Shown in pieces: positions 25,527 through 33,359 of a DNA stretch of 64,000 bases (the stretch's first letter is position 1; each line of letters starts with the position of its first letter). A program made the translations under genes and the position numbers. Source of the DNA: Streptomyces sp. CA-278952 (GTDB taxonomy: Bacteria > Actinomycetota > Actinomycetes > Streptomycetales > Streptomycetaceae); contig NZ_CP112880.1 of the NCBI RefSeq assembly GCF_028747205.1, forward strand, positions 4,774,001 to 4,838,000. The letters are read 5' to 3'. The notes under the pieces were generated by a model that saw only the letters and a list, made by a program, of their open reading frames with translations, did no database searches and was not told where the DNA came from.

Positions 25527-26602
25527 GCGGCCACCGCCCGGGGGTTGGTCCAGGCGGCGGGGGTGGCTCCGAGGAGTTGCCCGTAGGCGTGGTGTGCCTG
25601 GCGGGGGATGACGCCGTTGCCGAGGATGCGGAGCTGTTCCTTGCGGGGAATACCGGGGACGTCGGTGACCCAGCCGGCGGGCAGTCCCATGAGCCATTCC
25701 GTGAAGACGGGTGACAGGCGGCGGTTGCCCCGCATGCCGGGCTCGGTGGGGCAGGGGGCCGGTTGGTCGGTGATGTGTTCCCAGCGGCGGATGGCGGGCC
25801 CGTAGTCGATGCCGTCGGTGGAGATCCAGCTCCCGCTGTAGGGGAGCCGGTTGACGACGAACTCGTTCAGCGGGCGCGCGTTGCGCTCCAAGAGGTTGGA
25901 GGCACCCGACCTCCAGTCCCGGGCGGCCGGCGTGGGGACCAGCCTCAGGACTCGGGCGGGGGTGCCGGGAGCCGGGTCACTGCGGTGCGCAGGTTCAGCC
26001 CACCGCGTCGTTTCGGGCTGGTGCCGGGGCCGCCAGTGCCGTCCGAGGTGGTGGGGGTCGGCATCAGCGGGATGGGCAACTGCGAACCACCGGTCGCGCT
26101 CGTGCGGGGCCCCGACTTCGGGGTCACCAGCTCGTAGACATGTCCACCGGACGCCATACCCGATCGCGGCCAGGTCCTGGGCGACGACGTCCAGCCCCCG
26201 CGAGCGGAGCGCCGCCACGTTTTCCAGGAAGACGTAGCGCGGTCGAATGACGCCCACAGCCGCAGCGACGTTCTTCCAGACCCTCGACCACTGGCCACTG
26301 ATCCCATCCTTCCGTCCGGCGTTGCTGATGTTGCGGCACGGGAAACCGGCCCCGACGATCGCGGGCCGGTAGAGGTCACGGACCCGCTCCCAGTCGACGC
26401 GGGTGATGTCTCCGAGGTTCGGCACCCCGGGGTGGTGGGCGGCGAACACGGCGGCGGCGTAGGGGTCGTTCTCGGCGTAGGCGACCGGCACCGCGCCGAT
26501 ACCCGCACCGAGCGCGGTCTCCAGTCCGCCGTAGCCGGCGCACAGTGCCACGGCTCGTAAGGTCCCGTCCGGCACTCGCCGGATGGGGGTGGGTTGGGTC
26601 AT
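25523..26602 (-). CDS. DNA (cytosine-5) methyltransferase
   Basis: A 359-residue C5 methyltransferase. The SAM-binding motif is ALCAGYGGLETAL (about 19-31). The catalytic Cys89 lies in GFPCRNISNAG (motif IV), motif VI is FLENVAAL (Glu127), and motif VIII is GAPHERDRWF (Arg169, Arg171). A target-recognition region follows, then the closing motifs RILGNGVIPRQA. No restriction endonuclease gene adjoins, so it is an orphan enzyme. It may protect the incoming element from host restriction or mark its origin. It is coupled to the prim-pol gene by an ATGA overlap. Confidence 0.92.
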   Translation of the reverse strand: MTQPTPIRRVPDGTLRAVALCAGYGGLETALGAGIGAVPVAYAENDPYAAAVFAAHHPGVPNLGDITRVDWERVRDLYRPAIVGAGFPCRNISNAGRKDGISGQWSRVWKNVAAAVGVIRPRYVFLENVAALRSRGLDVVAQDLAAIGYGVRWTCLRAGDPEVGAPHERDRWFAVAHPADADPHHLGRHWRPRHQPETTRWAEPAHRSDPAPGTPARVLRLVPTPAARDWRSGASNLLERNARPLNEFVVNRLPYSGSWISTDGIDYGPAIRRWEHITDQPAPCPTEPGMRGNRRLSPVFTEWLMGLPAGWVTDVPGIPRKEQLRILGNGVIPRQAHHAYGQLLGATPAAWTNPRAVAA

Positions 26603-26688
26603 GCTGGTGTCTCCAGTTCTGTGAGAGGTGCTGGCAAGCGAGGGCGGCCCCGGTTCTTTGGCGAGATGCGGGGGCCGCCCTCGGCCTG

Positions 26689-26952
26689 TCAGAAGGGCGG
26701 TTCGTTGCTCCACGGGTCGCGGTCGGCCCGGCGTCGGCGGGGGATGCGCGGGAGTCGGAGCAGGGTCCGGCGGCGGGTTTCGTCCCAGCATGTGCAGGGG
26801 TCCCACTCGGTGCCGGCGTACTCCCCTTCGTGGTCGCCATAGTCGTACCCGCGCCCGCCGCGCCCGTCGCAGAGCGGGCAGTCGGGGTCGGGGGTGTCGG
26901 TCAGGGTCAGGGTCCGGCGGTCCCAGCCGGTGAGTTGGAGGCGCAGTCGCAC
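26689..26952 (-). CDS. Small zinc-ribbon-like AICE protein (87 aa)
   Basis: The start is the GTG at 26952 behind GAGGAG. The 87-residue product has a short beta start (RLRLQLTGWDRRTLTLTD), then CPLCDGRGGRGYDYGDHEG and DPCTCWDE, giving a CxxC...CxC set typical of small zinc ribbons, and a basic tail (RRRRADRDP). Family unknown to me. It lies in the minus-strand run of element genes, between the methyltransferase and two small membrane proteins. Confidence 0.7.
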   Translation of the reverse strand: MRLRLQLTGWDRRTLTLTDTPDPDCPLCDGRGGRGYDYGDHEGEYAGTEWDPCTCWDETRRRTLLRLPRIPRRRRADRDPWSNEPPF

Positions 26953-26962
26953 GGGGTGCTCC

Positions 26963-27151
26963 TCAGATGTTGGGGAGGGCGTCGACGAGGGCGGCGGCCA
27001 TCTCGTTGATGGGTCCGGCGGCGCCGGTGGTGGCGAGGAAGAACCCGAACCCGGCGGCGGTGAACGCGCCGCCGGGCGTGAGGCTGCCGGACCGCAGCAG
27101 GAAGAACAGGACGAGTCCGAAGAGGGCGACGAGGGAGAGCGTCACTGCCAT
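26963..27151 (-). CDS. Small two-helix membrane protein, Spd-like
   Basis: A 62-residue hydrophobic protein: MAVTLSLVALFGLVLFFLL, a Gly turn, AGFGFFLATTGAAG and a short amphipathic end. Size, position beside other small membrane genes downstream of tra, and the overlap with the upstream gene fit the plasmid-spreading (Spd) proteins of Streptomyces conjugative elements. Those help intramycelial spread of the element. The assignment is by context. Confidence 0.65.
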   Translation of the reverse strand: MAVTLSLVALFGLVLFFLLRSGSLTPGGAFTAAGFGFFLATTGAAGPINEMAAALVDALPNI

Positions 27152-27399
27152 GGGGTGGCCTTCCGGTCGGCGATGCGGGGTCGGGTGCCAGCGGCGTGGA
27201 TGCTGCGGCTGTTGTTGAGCAGCCGTCGCCCGATGCGGAGTCGGGAGCGGTGGCCGTGGCAGCGGCGGCAGAGGGTGACGGTGCGGCGGGTGCGGACGCC
27301 GATGCCGGAGCACTTCCGGCACGGGGCGAACGGCTTCACCGCGCACAACACTGCGTAACCGGCGGCGGTGAGGAGGATGAGGAGGCTAGCGAGCGCCAC
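27142..27399 (-). CDS. Small membrane protein with zinc-ribbon motif
   Basis: An 85-residue protein from the GTG at 27399. One N-terminal helix (LASLLILLTAAGYAVLCAV) is followed by PCRKCSGIGVRTRRTVTLCRRC (CxxC-N15-CxxC), a likely zinc ribbon, and a basic tail. It overlaps the next small gene by 10 bases. A membrane-tethered zinc ribbon fits an Spd-type or nucleic-acid-contacting transfer accessory protein. No family name can be given with certainty. Confidence 0.65.
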   Translation of the reverse strand: MALASLLILLTAAGYAVLCAVKPFAPCRKCSGIGVRTRRTVTLCRRCHGHRSRLRIGRRLLNNSRSIHAAGTRPRIADRKATPWQ

Positions 27400-27439
27400 G
27401 AGGGGCTCACATCCCTTCGGCAGGCGGGTTTCCGGGTGT

Positions 27440-27551
27440 TTCCGCAGGTGGGCTGCTAGACGCTAGGTCGCAGCTCAGGGCGGGTGCGGGGTGCTAGCGG
27501 GGGTGCTAGACCTAGCAGCCGGGGGTGCTAGGTCTAGCAGCGCTGCTGCGG
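27440..27551. repeat. CTAG-rich repeat cluster at the tra 3' end, candidate clt locus
   Basis: Three direct copies of GGTGCTAG lie at 27490-27497, 27502-27509 and 27524-27531. They are interleaved with an inverted repeat GCTAGACCTAGC / GCTAGGTCTAGC. Further GCTAG units lie at 27453-27466. The cluster is in the non-coding gap directly behind the tra stop. In pSVH1-type systems the clt locus, bound by the TraB translocase through 8-bp repeats, lies near the tra gene. Confidence 0.6.
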
Positions 27552-29630
27552 TCAGGCGGCGGCCTTGGTCTGGTTACGACGGGTGACAGCAGCGGTGATG
27601 TCGGCGCGGTCGATGCCGCGCCGGTTCTTGCCCTCACCGGTGTCGGTCTGGCCCCAGACCTGCCCGGCCTTGATGCCGTGGGGCTTGAGGGCGGCGGTGA
27701 CGTTCTCGCCCTTCCACCCGCCATAGACGTCCGGCTGCGCGGTGGCGAGGCGGGCGGCGATGCGCTCGCACCAGACAGCCTTCTCGCCGGGGGCGATGAC
27801 GGCCAGCACGTCGGCCAGCACATCGGACTGCCCGGACTTCTCAGGTCCCGCGCCGATGGCGTGGCCGGTGATGTTGCCGTACTCCTCGCGGACCTGGCGG
27901 GCGCGTGCGGCGATCTGCTCGGCGGCCACCGCGTCCACGAACGCCGATGCCACGATGCGGGGGTCGTCGCCCTCGCCGGCCATCCAGCAGATGCCGCGGT
28001 CGGAGCGGGAGAACATCGTCGCCCGGTACCCGGCCTTGTACATCGAGGTCCCCAGCACCATGTCGTTGGCGGGCTGCCCCATGACCTTGAGGCAGAACCG
28101 CAGCACCGCGTTCGCGCTGATTCCGGTGGGCAGCGACTTCGCGTCCGGGCGCTGCGTCCCGAACAAGGTCACGATCCCCAGGGCCGGGCCGCGCTTGACG
28201 AGGTCGGTGCAGATCGCTTCGATCTCCTTGCCGTGCTCCTCGTGCTCGAAGGGCACCTGGCACTCGTCGAACCCGGCCACGATCGGGTGCAGCCCCAGAC
28301 TCTTGTCGCTGGCCAGTTCGGGGGTGACCTTGGATTCCGGGCAGCGGGAGCGCGGCAGGGACTTGATGACCTTCGCCCGCCGGCGCAGCTCCTCCTTCAG
28401 CTCCCGCAGGGCGTCGAGGACGTATTCGATGTCGTCGTTCTCCTCGCCTGCCCGGTAGCGGTGGCAGACGGGTTCAAGGGCGCCGAAGTCTCCGGTGCCC
28501 TTGAAGTCGAACGCGTGCAGCTCCGCGCGGGGGTCGAGTGCGGCGATGAGGAGGAACAGCCGCATCAGGAACGTCTTGCCCATGCGGGGGATCGAGCCGA
28601 CGACGACGGCGGCGAACATCAGCGTCACGGACACGTCGCGCATCCGCTGGTCGTTGCCGAACACCACCGGCTTGAAGAGGTCGACCGTGCCCGCCTTGAG
28701 GAGGGGCCAGGCGGGTTTGGTGGTCTCGTTCATCGGCTTGTCCCCGACCCACAGGACCAGGCGTCCTTCGTGCTCGGTGGGGTCGGGTGAGGGCCAGACG
28801 CAGCCGACCTTGCGGCGCAGCCCGGACGCCAGCGGCTTGCGGGCCTCCATGATGTCCTCGGGCGTGACGCCGTAGGGGAGGTCGAGGTCGGCGCGGTAGC
28901 CGGGCCCGTCACGCACGATCTCGCTGGTGAAGCGCAGCCCGTTCATATCGCCGCCCTTCTTGATCGCGGCACTGATCCGGCTGTTGCCGATGGAGTCGAG
29001 ACCACGCAGCACGATGCTGCCGGTGAGCTTCTGCACCTCCGTCTTCAGCACGGCGGGGCCGATGACCGGGGCGTCGGGCTGCTGACCGGCCGTGCCGAGC
29101 AGCAGCACCCCGCCGGCCGCGAACGCGTACATCAGCGCGGGTGCCATGACGTAGAGCCAGAGGGCGAAGCCGACGCCGAACACGGCGGCGACCAGGGTGA
29201 CCAGGCCGCGCAGCCGGACCCGTCCGGCCCGCAGCCGGGACAGGCGCATGTACTCCTCGACATCCTCCGCGCGGACGGCGGCGGCGCGGAGGGGGGCGGC
29301 TTCGCGGTCCCAGATCCACCGGTTGGTGGTGGCGATGAACCGGCAGGCTCCCCGCGGGGACATCAGCGCGAGCCGCCCGGCGTAGACCGGGAGCCGCACG
29401 CCGTGGAAGAGGGCGCTGTATCCGGCGTTCGCGCCGGCGTGGCGGGCGGTGGCGGTGAAGTCGCGCCGGTCGGTCAGCCAACCGGCCAGGACCGGCTTGC
29501 GCTTCTCCACGCTCATCTTCGGCTCGGGCAGGGCGGGGTTGTCGACCGCGACCGGTGCGGTGGTCTCGGTGTCGTCGTCCAGGTCGGGGACCGGCCGCAG
29601 ATGCGCGGCCGGCGCGGTGGTGTCCGTCAT
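27552..29630 (-). CDS. tra: FtsK/SpoIIIE-type conjugal DNA translocase (Tra/TraB)
   Basis: A 692-residue protein. The N-terminal part has two helices around residues 150-185 (LVTLVAAVFGVGFALWLYV, LMYAFAAGGVLLLG), which anchor it in the membrane. The motor domain carries Walker A GSIPRMGKTF and a Walker B region ending IVAGFDECQ. Next come the FtsK-like VTLFGTQRPDAKSLPTGI sensor and a C-terminal winged-helix region (DVYGGWKGENVTAALKPHGI), likely the DNA-recognition part. This single protein pumps double-stranded DNA between hyphae in Streptomyces elements. The ATG at 29630 follows AGGAGGAAG; the longer frame to 30617 reads through small genes. The candidate clt lies at its 3' end. Confidence 0.93.
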   Translation of the reverse strand: MTDTTAPAAHLRPVPDLDDDTETTAPVAVDNPALPEPKMSVEKRKPVLAGWLTDRRDFTATARHAGANAGYSALFHGVRLPVYAGRLALMSPRGACRFIATTNRWIWDREAAPLRAAAVRAEDVEEYMRLSRLRAGRVRLRGLVTLVAAVFGVGFALWLYVMAPALMYAFAAGGVLLLGTAGQQPDAPVIGPAVLKTEVQKLTGSIVLRGLDSIGNSRISAAIKKGGDMNGLRFTSEIVRDGPGYRADLDLPYGVTPEDIMEARKPLASGLRRKVGCVWPSPDPTEHEGRLVLWVGDKPMNETTKPAWPLLKAGTVDLFKPVVFGNDQRMRDVSVTLMFAAVVVGSIPRMGKTFLMRLFLLIAALDPRAELHAFDFKGTGDFGALEPVCHRYRAGEENDDIEYVLDALRELKEELRRRAKVIKSLPRSRCPESKVTPELASDKSLGLHPIVAGFDECQVPFEHEEHGKEIEAICTDLVKRGPALGIVTLFGTQRPDAKSLPTGISANAVLRFCLKVMGQPANDMVLGTSMYKAGYRATMFSRSDRGICWMAGEGDDPRIVASAFVDAVAAEQIAARARQVREEYGNITGHAIGAGPEKSGQSDVLADVLAVIAPGEKAVWCERIAARLATAQPDVYGGWKGENVTAALKPHGIKAGQVWGQTDTGEGKNRRGIDRADITAAVTRRNQTKAAA

Positions 29631-29713
29631 GCTGGTACTTCCTCCTGCTCGATGGTTCGGGACGGGGGAAAGAGGGGTGGCCGGTTTCCTTGGCCGGGCC
29701 CGGCCGCCCCCGC

Positions 29714-30037
29714 TCAGTCGCGCTCGGCCCTGTGAACGGCCCGCTCCGCGAGGCGGACGCGCTGCTCGGCGTCCTTGCGGGCCTGGCGGGCGGCGGTCTT
29801 GTCGGTGCGGGGGGCGGTGCGTTCGGCGGCCTTGGCCCTGGTCAACTCCTGCCGGGCGGTGGCCTGCACCTCGTGCAGTGCCTTCAGCTCCCGCTGCCCG
29901 CGCTCGGCGGCCACGGCGTCGATGGCGTGGATACGGGCCGTCACCTTGGCGTCGACACAGTCGGCCAGGGCCTGCTTGAAGCCCTTGCGGAACAGCTTGG
30001 AGCGCTCGCGGGACTCGGCTCGGGTGTAGCTGTACAC
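29714..30037 (-). CDS. Charged coiled-coil protein of the transfer region
   Basis: A 107-residue protein from a GTG at 30037 behind AGGAGG. It is almost entirely helical and highly charged (RAESRERSKLFRKGFKQAL..., AERTAPRTDKTAARQARKDA), with heptad-like spacing over residues 45-105, so it is probably an elongated coiled coil. It sits directly upstream of tra. Position suggests a transfer accessory protein. No family is recognised. Confidence 0.65.
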   Translation of the reverse strand: MYSYTRAESRERSKLFRKGFKQALADCVDAKVTARIHAIDAVAAERGQRELKALHEVQATARQELTRAKAAERTAPRTDKTAARQARKDAEQRVRLAERAVHRAERD

Positions 30038-30115
30038 GTGAACCTCCTGGTGGGGCGAGGCCGGTCTGTCCGGCCCTCAGCCCGCCCGGTACGAGACCGG
30101 ACGGACGGAGGGCCG

Positions 30116-30493
30116 TCAGCGACGGCGGCCCTTGCGCAGAGAGGAGGCGGCAGCCTTGCCGTCGCTGCCGCCGACCGACTTCACGACCGTGACCACGCCC
30201 CAGGCACACACGGACGCGACCAAGGCGAGGAGCGCGAGGTTCGCGGCGATCGCGGTCAGGACGCCGACGAGGAGCGGGCCGAAGTAGACGCCGGCGGCCA
30301 CCGCCCCGGCGCCCACACCGGAGCCGAGCGCGAGACGCTGCACCGTCCGGTCCGGGGGTGCCTGGTGGACGTGCACCACCTGCGGCACCGCGTTGGTCGG
30401 CCGGTAGCTGGTGGGGAGGTGGTCGGTGTAGGCGGGGGTGCCGTCCGGGAGGCGGACGACGGACGGGGTTCGGGGGGCGGGGAGGTGGTCCAT
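30116..30493 (-). CDS. Small membrane protein of the transfer region, Spd-like
   Basis: A 125-residue protein from the ATG at 30493 (GGAGG upstream). The N-terminal half is a Pro-rich soluble stretch. It is followed by two adjacent hydrophobic segments (LALGSGVGAGAVAAGVYFG and LALLALVASVCAWGVVTVV) and a basic tail (SLRKGRRR). This is the usual form of the Spd-like or DUF6251-like proteins next to tra in AICEs. Role in spread is inferred from context. Confidence 0.65.
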   Translation of the reverse strand: MDHLPAPRTPSVVRLPDGTPAYTDHLPTSYRPTNAVPQVVHVHQAPPDRTVQRLALGSGVGAGAVAAGVYFGPLLVGVLTAIAANLALLALVASVCAWGVVTVVKSVGGSDGKAAASSLRKGRRR

Positions 30494-30507
30494 GGGCGGT
30501 GCCTCCT

Positions 30508-30789
30508 TCAGAGGTCGAGGAGCGCGTTGACAGGGATTTCGTAGATGTCGGTGACGGCGTCGGTGTTGGACCAGTGGCCGGGGCCGTAGTGGACGTGGGC
30601 GAGCTGGACGGCGTCACCGGTGCGGTCCGTGGTCGGGTGGAGGGTCACGGTCGCGCCGTGGAAGCGGGCCCGGCGGATGCACTGCCGGGTGATGTCGACC
30701 GTGACCGCCTCCGGAAGGTAGGTGGTCTGATGGTCACGGCCGGTGTAGTGGACCAGGGAGGTGAGCTGGACGGGGCGGCGCGGCTTCAT
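30508..30789 (-). CDS. Small AICE protein (93 aa), unknown
   Basis: Starting at the ATG at 30789, which overlaps the upstream stop as ATGA, it encodes 93 residues with a beta-rich pattern (RPVQLTSLVHYTGRDHQTTYL, ATVTLHPTTDRTGDAVQLAHV). It ends in an acidic strand (DIYEIPVNALLDL). It has good codon bias and full coupling to its neighbours. No recognisable domain. Confidence 0.6.
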   Translation of the reverse strand: MKPRRPVQLTSLVHYTGRDHQTTYLPEAVTVDITRQCIRRARFHGATVTLHPTTDRTGDAVQLAHVHYGPGHWSNTDAVTDIYEIPVNALLDL

Positions 30790-31127
30790 GAGGTGCTGTC
30801 CTTCCGGGGCGGTGGGGTGTCGTGGCAGGGGACGCACATGCCGAGCGACCGGGGGATGCAATAGCCCATGTCGGTGCGGCAGTTGGGGCAGGTGCGGCGG
30901 GCCCGCATCGCCGCATCCAGAGCAGCGGCACGGCCCGGGGTCATGGGACGGACAGGCTTGGCCCGGTCGACGCGGTAGAGGTAGGCGACCAGCGGTTCAC
31001 GTCGGCGGCGGGGGCGGTGGAGTTCGGCGACGACGTCCTGACCCCCCGGTCGCAGCCCCAGCGCGCGGAGCTGACGGCGGGTGGCCAACCCGTCGGGGGC
31101 GAGGTGCCACCGGTAGACGTCGGCCAT
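30786..31127 (-). CDS. RRQRL-motif zinc-binding protein
   Basis: A 113-residue protein. The N-terminal segment GLATRRQLRALGLRPGGQD matches the RRQRL-type motif family seen in actinobacterial mobile elements. A DNA-contacting-looking basic middle (RPRRRREPLVAYLYRVDRA) follows. The C-terminal zinc knuckle is CPNCRTDMGYC...CVPC. It overlaps the DUF2637 gene upstream as TGATG and the next gene downstream as ATGA. Probably binds nucleic acid; the role in the element is unknown. Confidence 0.8.
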   Translation of the reverse strand: MADVYRWHLAPDGLATRRQLRALGLRPGGQDVVAELHRPRRRREPLVAYLYRVDRAKPVRPMTPGRAAALDAAMRARRTCPNCRTDMGYCIPRSLGMCVPCHDTPPPRKDSTS

Positions 31128-32023
31128 CAGGCCGCCGCCTCACCCGTGCCGGCCGACTGCTCGGCCTGCTTGCGGGCCCCCCGGGCGGCATCCCGCTCGG
31201 CGCGCAGGGTGTCGCGCAGGACGCGGGCCTTGGCCGGGGACGTGCGGACGGCCTTGCGGATGCCCTCGGCGGTCAGCTCCCGATCGGTCCAGCCGACGGT
31301 GGCCTTACGGGCTTCGGTCAGCAGCTCGTCGGCGGTGCGGTTCGGTCGACTCGACCGGGCCACCTCGGGGATGCGTCCGGTCGCCCGACGCGGACGGGTC
31401 GACTCAGCGGCCACCACACCGACCGGGACCCGATCGGTCGGCTTCACCAGGGACACCGCCGGGGCGGCTTCCAGCTCCGCAGGAGCCGGGGGCGGAGTGA
31501 TCGGCGCGGGGGCCGATACTTCCAGGTCAGCCGTAGACCGATTTACATATGTCTCAGCCGATTGATCATGATTCGGTGTGGTGGTCGGGTGCTCGATCGG
31601 TCGGTGGTGCAGGACCTTGGCGACGAGGTCGGAGCCGAAGTAGATCGACCCGACCGGCAGCGACGTGGCGAGCAGGACCAGCGCCCAGTTGGCGGGGTCC
31701 CAGTCGGCCAGTCGACCCCAGTCGACCACCTTGTCGTGCAGCTCCGGCACCAGCCCGTGGACGTAGTTGAGGACGAGTGAGGCCAGGGTGTAGGCGGCCA
31801 GCACCCGCAGGGCGAAGCGGCGGGCGTCGTCGGTCAGGACGAGGGTCGCGACCAGGGCGAGCGCCATCAGTCCGTCGACGACGAACGGGTAGAGGGTGGC
31901 GGCGGTCTCGTCGGCCCCGGTGGCGGTGGCGACGTCCTTCAGCGCGTTCCAGGACACCCGGAACGCCATGCCGACCACACCGACCAGAGCGGCGATCAGC
32001 AGGCCCTTGCCCCAGCGGTTCAT
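31127..32023 (-). CDS. DUF2637 domain membrane protein
   Basis: A 298-residue protein from the ATG at 32023. The first 135 residues hold four hydrophobic helices (GLLIAALVGVVGMAFRVSW, ATLYPFVVDGLMALALVATLVL, ALRVLAAYTLASLVLNYV, WALVLLATSLPVGSIYFGS). The conserved YPFVVDGLMA stretch marks DUF2637. A Pro/Ala linker and a C-terminal basic HTH-like segment (TDRELTAEGIRKAVRTSPAKARVL) follow. It is common in AICEs upstream of tra. It may link the transfer machinery to the membrane, which is inferred. Confidence 0.85.
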   Translation of the reverse strand: MNRWGKGLLIAALVGVVGMAFRVSWNALKDVATATGADETAATLYPFVVDGLMALALVATLVLTDDARRFALRVLAAYTLASLVLNYVHGLVPELHDKVVDWGRLADWDPANWALVLLATSLPVGSIYFGSDLVAKVLHHRPIEHPTTTPNHDQSAETYVNRSTADLEVSAPAPITPPPAPAELEAAPAVSLVKPTDRVPVGVVAAESTRPRRATGRIPEVARSSRPNRTADELLTEARKATVGWTDRELTAEGIRKAVRTSPAKARVLRDTLRAERDAARGARKQAEQSAGTGEAAA

Positions 32024-32217
32024 GCCGCACCACCCCGGCGGAAGTGCACCGCGAGGACCCAACCGAAGGTCTGGGCGAGAGCACCGACGGCGGCCACGGC
32101 CCGCCACACCGGGCGGCCGGTGGCCGTGGCGAGCGAGGCCCCGACGACGGCCAGGGCGATACCCGCGAACACCAGCAGGAGCGCCCGCCGGACGGCGATG
32201 GTGTTGGTGTCGCTCAT
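32020..32217 (-). CDS. Two-helix membrane protein (65 aa), Spd-like
   Basis: A 65-residue protein from the ATG at 32217. Two helices (ALLLVFAGIALAVVGASLA and WRAVAAVGALAQTFGWVLA) are joined by a short polar turn, with a basic end (VHFRRGGAA). It overlaps both neighbours by 4 bases. Size and location fit the small spread or transfer membrane proteins of Streptomyces elements. Confidence 0.65.
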   Translation of the reverse strand: MSDTNTIAVRRALLLVFAGIALAVVGASLATATGRPVWRAVAAVGALAQTFGWVLAVHFRRGGAA

Positions 32218-32489
32218 GCCGCACCGTCCTTCCGCCGGACGTTCGCGGACGCCAGCAGTTCGACGCGGTCCATGACGCCGGTGGGGGACTCCTGCCACTC
32301 CCACCCAGCGTCGTCCGCGAGGACGAAACCGAGCTGGGCCAGAGCGTCCGCCCGTTCCTGCAACGTGGGGATGGGCCCGGCCCCGAACGAGTGCTCGGGC
32401 CAATCGTCGTAGCTCTTCAGGTCGGTGATGACGTACAGCTCCCACTCGCCGTGGAAGCTGTTGGACAACCGCGCGCCGTAGACCGTCAT
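32214..32489 (-). CDS. DUF6303-like small AICE protein
   Basis: A 91-residue soluble protein (TVYGARLSNSFHGEWELYVI, then a helix LQERADALAQLGFVL and a final WEWQESPTG strand). It resembles the DUF6303 proteins found in the same operon position in other AICEs, as recalled and not searched. It is coupled by ATGA to the DUF6284-like gene upstream and to the membrane protein downstream. Confidence 0.65.
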   Translation of the reverse strand: MTVYGARLSNSFHGEWELYVITDLKSYDDWPEHSFGAGPIPTLQERADALAQLGFVLADDAGWEWQESPTGVMDRVELLASANVRRKDGAA

Positions 32490-32767
32490 GCCACACCGCC
32501 CGAAACCGTGGTGTCCGTCGCGGCGACGGTGGCGAGGTTGGCCAGGTCCCGGCGGGCGGCCAGCACCCGCCGGCGGGCCCGGCGGATACGCCGCTCGTCC
32601 AGCTCGGTCGGCGTGCGGCCGATGGTCATGATCTGCGCGTCAAGCAGGTCGACGTCCGCCAGGATCAACGGCATCTCCCGGTCGATCGCGTCCAGCTCGG
32701 CGTCCGTCGGCTCGCCGTCGAACGGGGCGGCGGTAACGGCCGCCTGAAGTGCTGCGATGCTCTTCAT
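32486..32767 (-). CDS. DUF6284-like protein, first gene of the transfer/replication operon
   Basis: A 93-residue protein from the ATG at 32767, with GAGGAACAG as ribosome site. An acidic helical N-terminal half (PTDAELDAIDREMPLILADVD) is followed by a very basic helix (RIRRARRRVLAARRDLANL). The layout matches DUF6284, a Streptomyces mobile-element family of unknown role. It is the promoter-proximal gene of the minus-strand run that extends to int, so it should be the first one made when the operon is derepressed. Confidence 0.7.
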   Translation of the reverse strand: MKSIAALQAAVTAAPFDGEPTDAELDAIDREMPLILADVDLLDAQIMTIGRTPTELDERRIRRARRRVLAARRDLANLATVAATDTTVSGGVA

Positions 32768-33205
32768 GGGTCTGTTCCTCTCAGACAGGGACGGCTCAAC
32801 ACGAACCCCCGGAGTTCCCGCTCCGGGGGTTCTCGCCGTTGGAACCAGAAACCGGCTCCCCTCAGCCCCGCCCGTACAGCACCGCGTGAAGCGGACTGGA
32901 CGGGCGGGGGAGGCAACCGGCCCCGCGATAGCCGCGGGGAAGCATGGTTCGTACTGGCGGCTGTTACTGCTCGCCGCCGACGCAGATGGGCGTCGCTGCC
33001 CGCGCCGGTCCAGCGCGGGCGGCGCCCAAAGTCTTCGTTGCTTCACGTCGTTCTCCATCGGGGCTGACGTGGGTGTTTGGTGTGGTCGCGATCTCTGCCC
33101 TTGTCTCACCGCACGGACGGGTCCCGCTGACCTTGAAGGGCCGGGGAGGAAGGTGCTTGCTGGTCGTGCGGCAGGGCCTGCGGCTTGTCGCAGATGCCTG
33201 TCGTT

Positions 33206-33240
33206 CGTACTTGGCACGCTGTTCAGTTCTCAAGGAACAG
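33206..33240 (-). promoter_or_regulatory. rRNA-operon-type boxA/antitermination leader motif
   Basis: On the minus strand the segment reads CTTGAGAACTGAACAGC followed by GTGCCAAGTACG. This closely resembles the TTGAGAACTCAACAGCGTGCCA leader motif found upstream of actinobacterial 16S rRNA genes. There it is the boxA-like Nus-factor antitermination and processing element. No rRNA gene is present. Its position in the leader of a long mobile-element operon suggests the element uses the host's rrn antitermination machinery. Confidence 0.6.
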
Positions 33241-33322
33241 GGCTTCCTTTGGGCTCACTCCCGTTTCCGGGACCCTCCGGGCGCTCTGGTCGTGCACGCC
33301 GTCCGAACCCTTGGGGCTCATC

Positions 33323-33359
33323 TGGTGCGCACCAATAGGTAAGCATCTGGTGCGCACCA
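33323..33359. promoter_or_regulatory. Paired palindromic operators TGGTGCGCACCA
   Basis: Two identical 12-bp palindromes lie at 33323-33334 and 33348-33359, 25 bases apart centre to centre. The second is embedded in a perfect 22-bp palindrome (33343-33364). They overlap the probable promoter of the minus-strand operon. Size and symmetry fit a GntR-family dimer, most likely the GntR-NUDIX regulator encoded at 34612-35463. Confidence 0.7.

Noticed and set aside
33206..33240. Possible rRNA operon or rRNA gene fragment
   Set aside because: Only the leader-type antitermination motif is present. No 16S, 23S or 5S sequence follows in either direction, so it is annotated as a leader element of the AICE operon.
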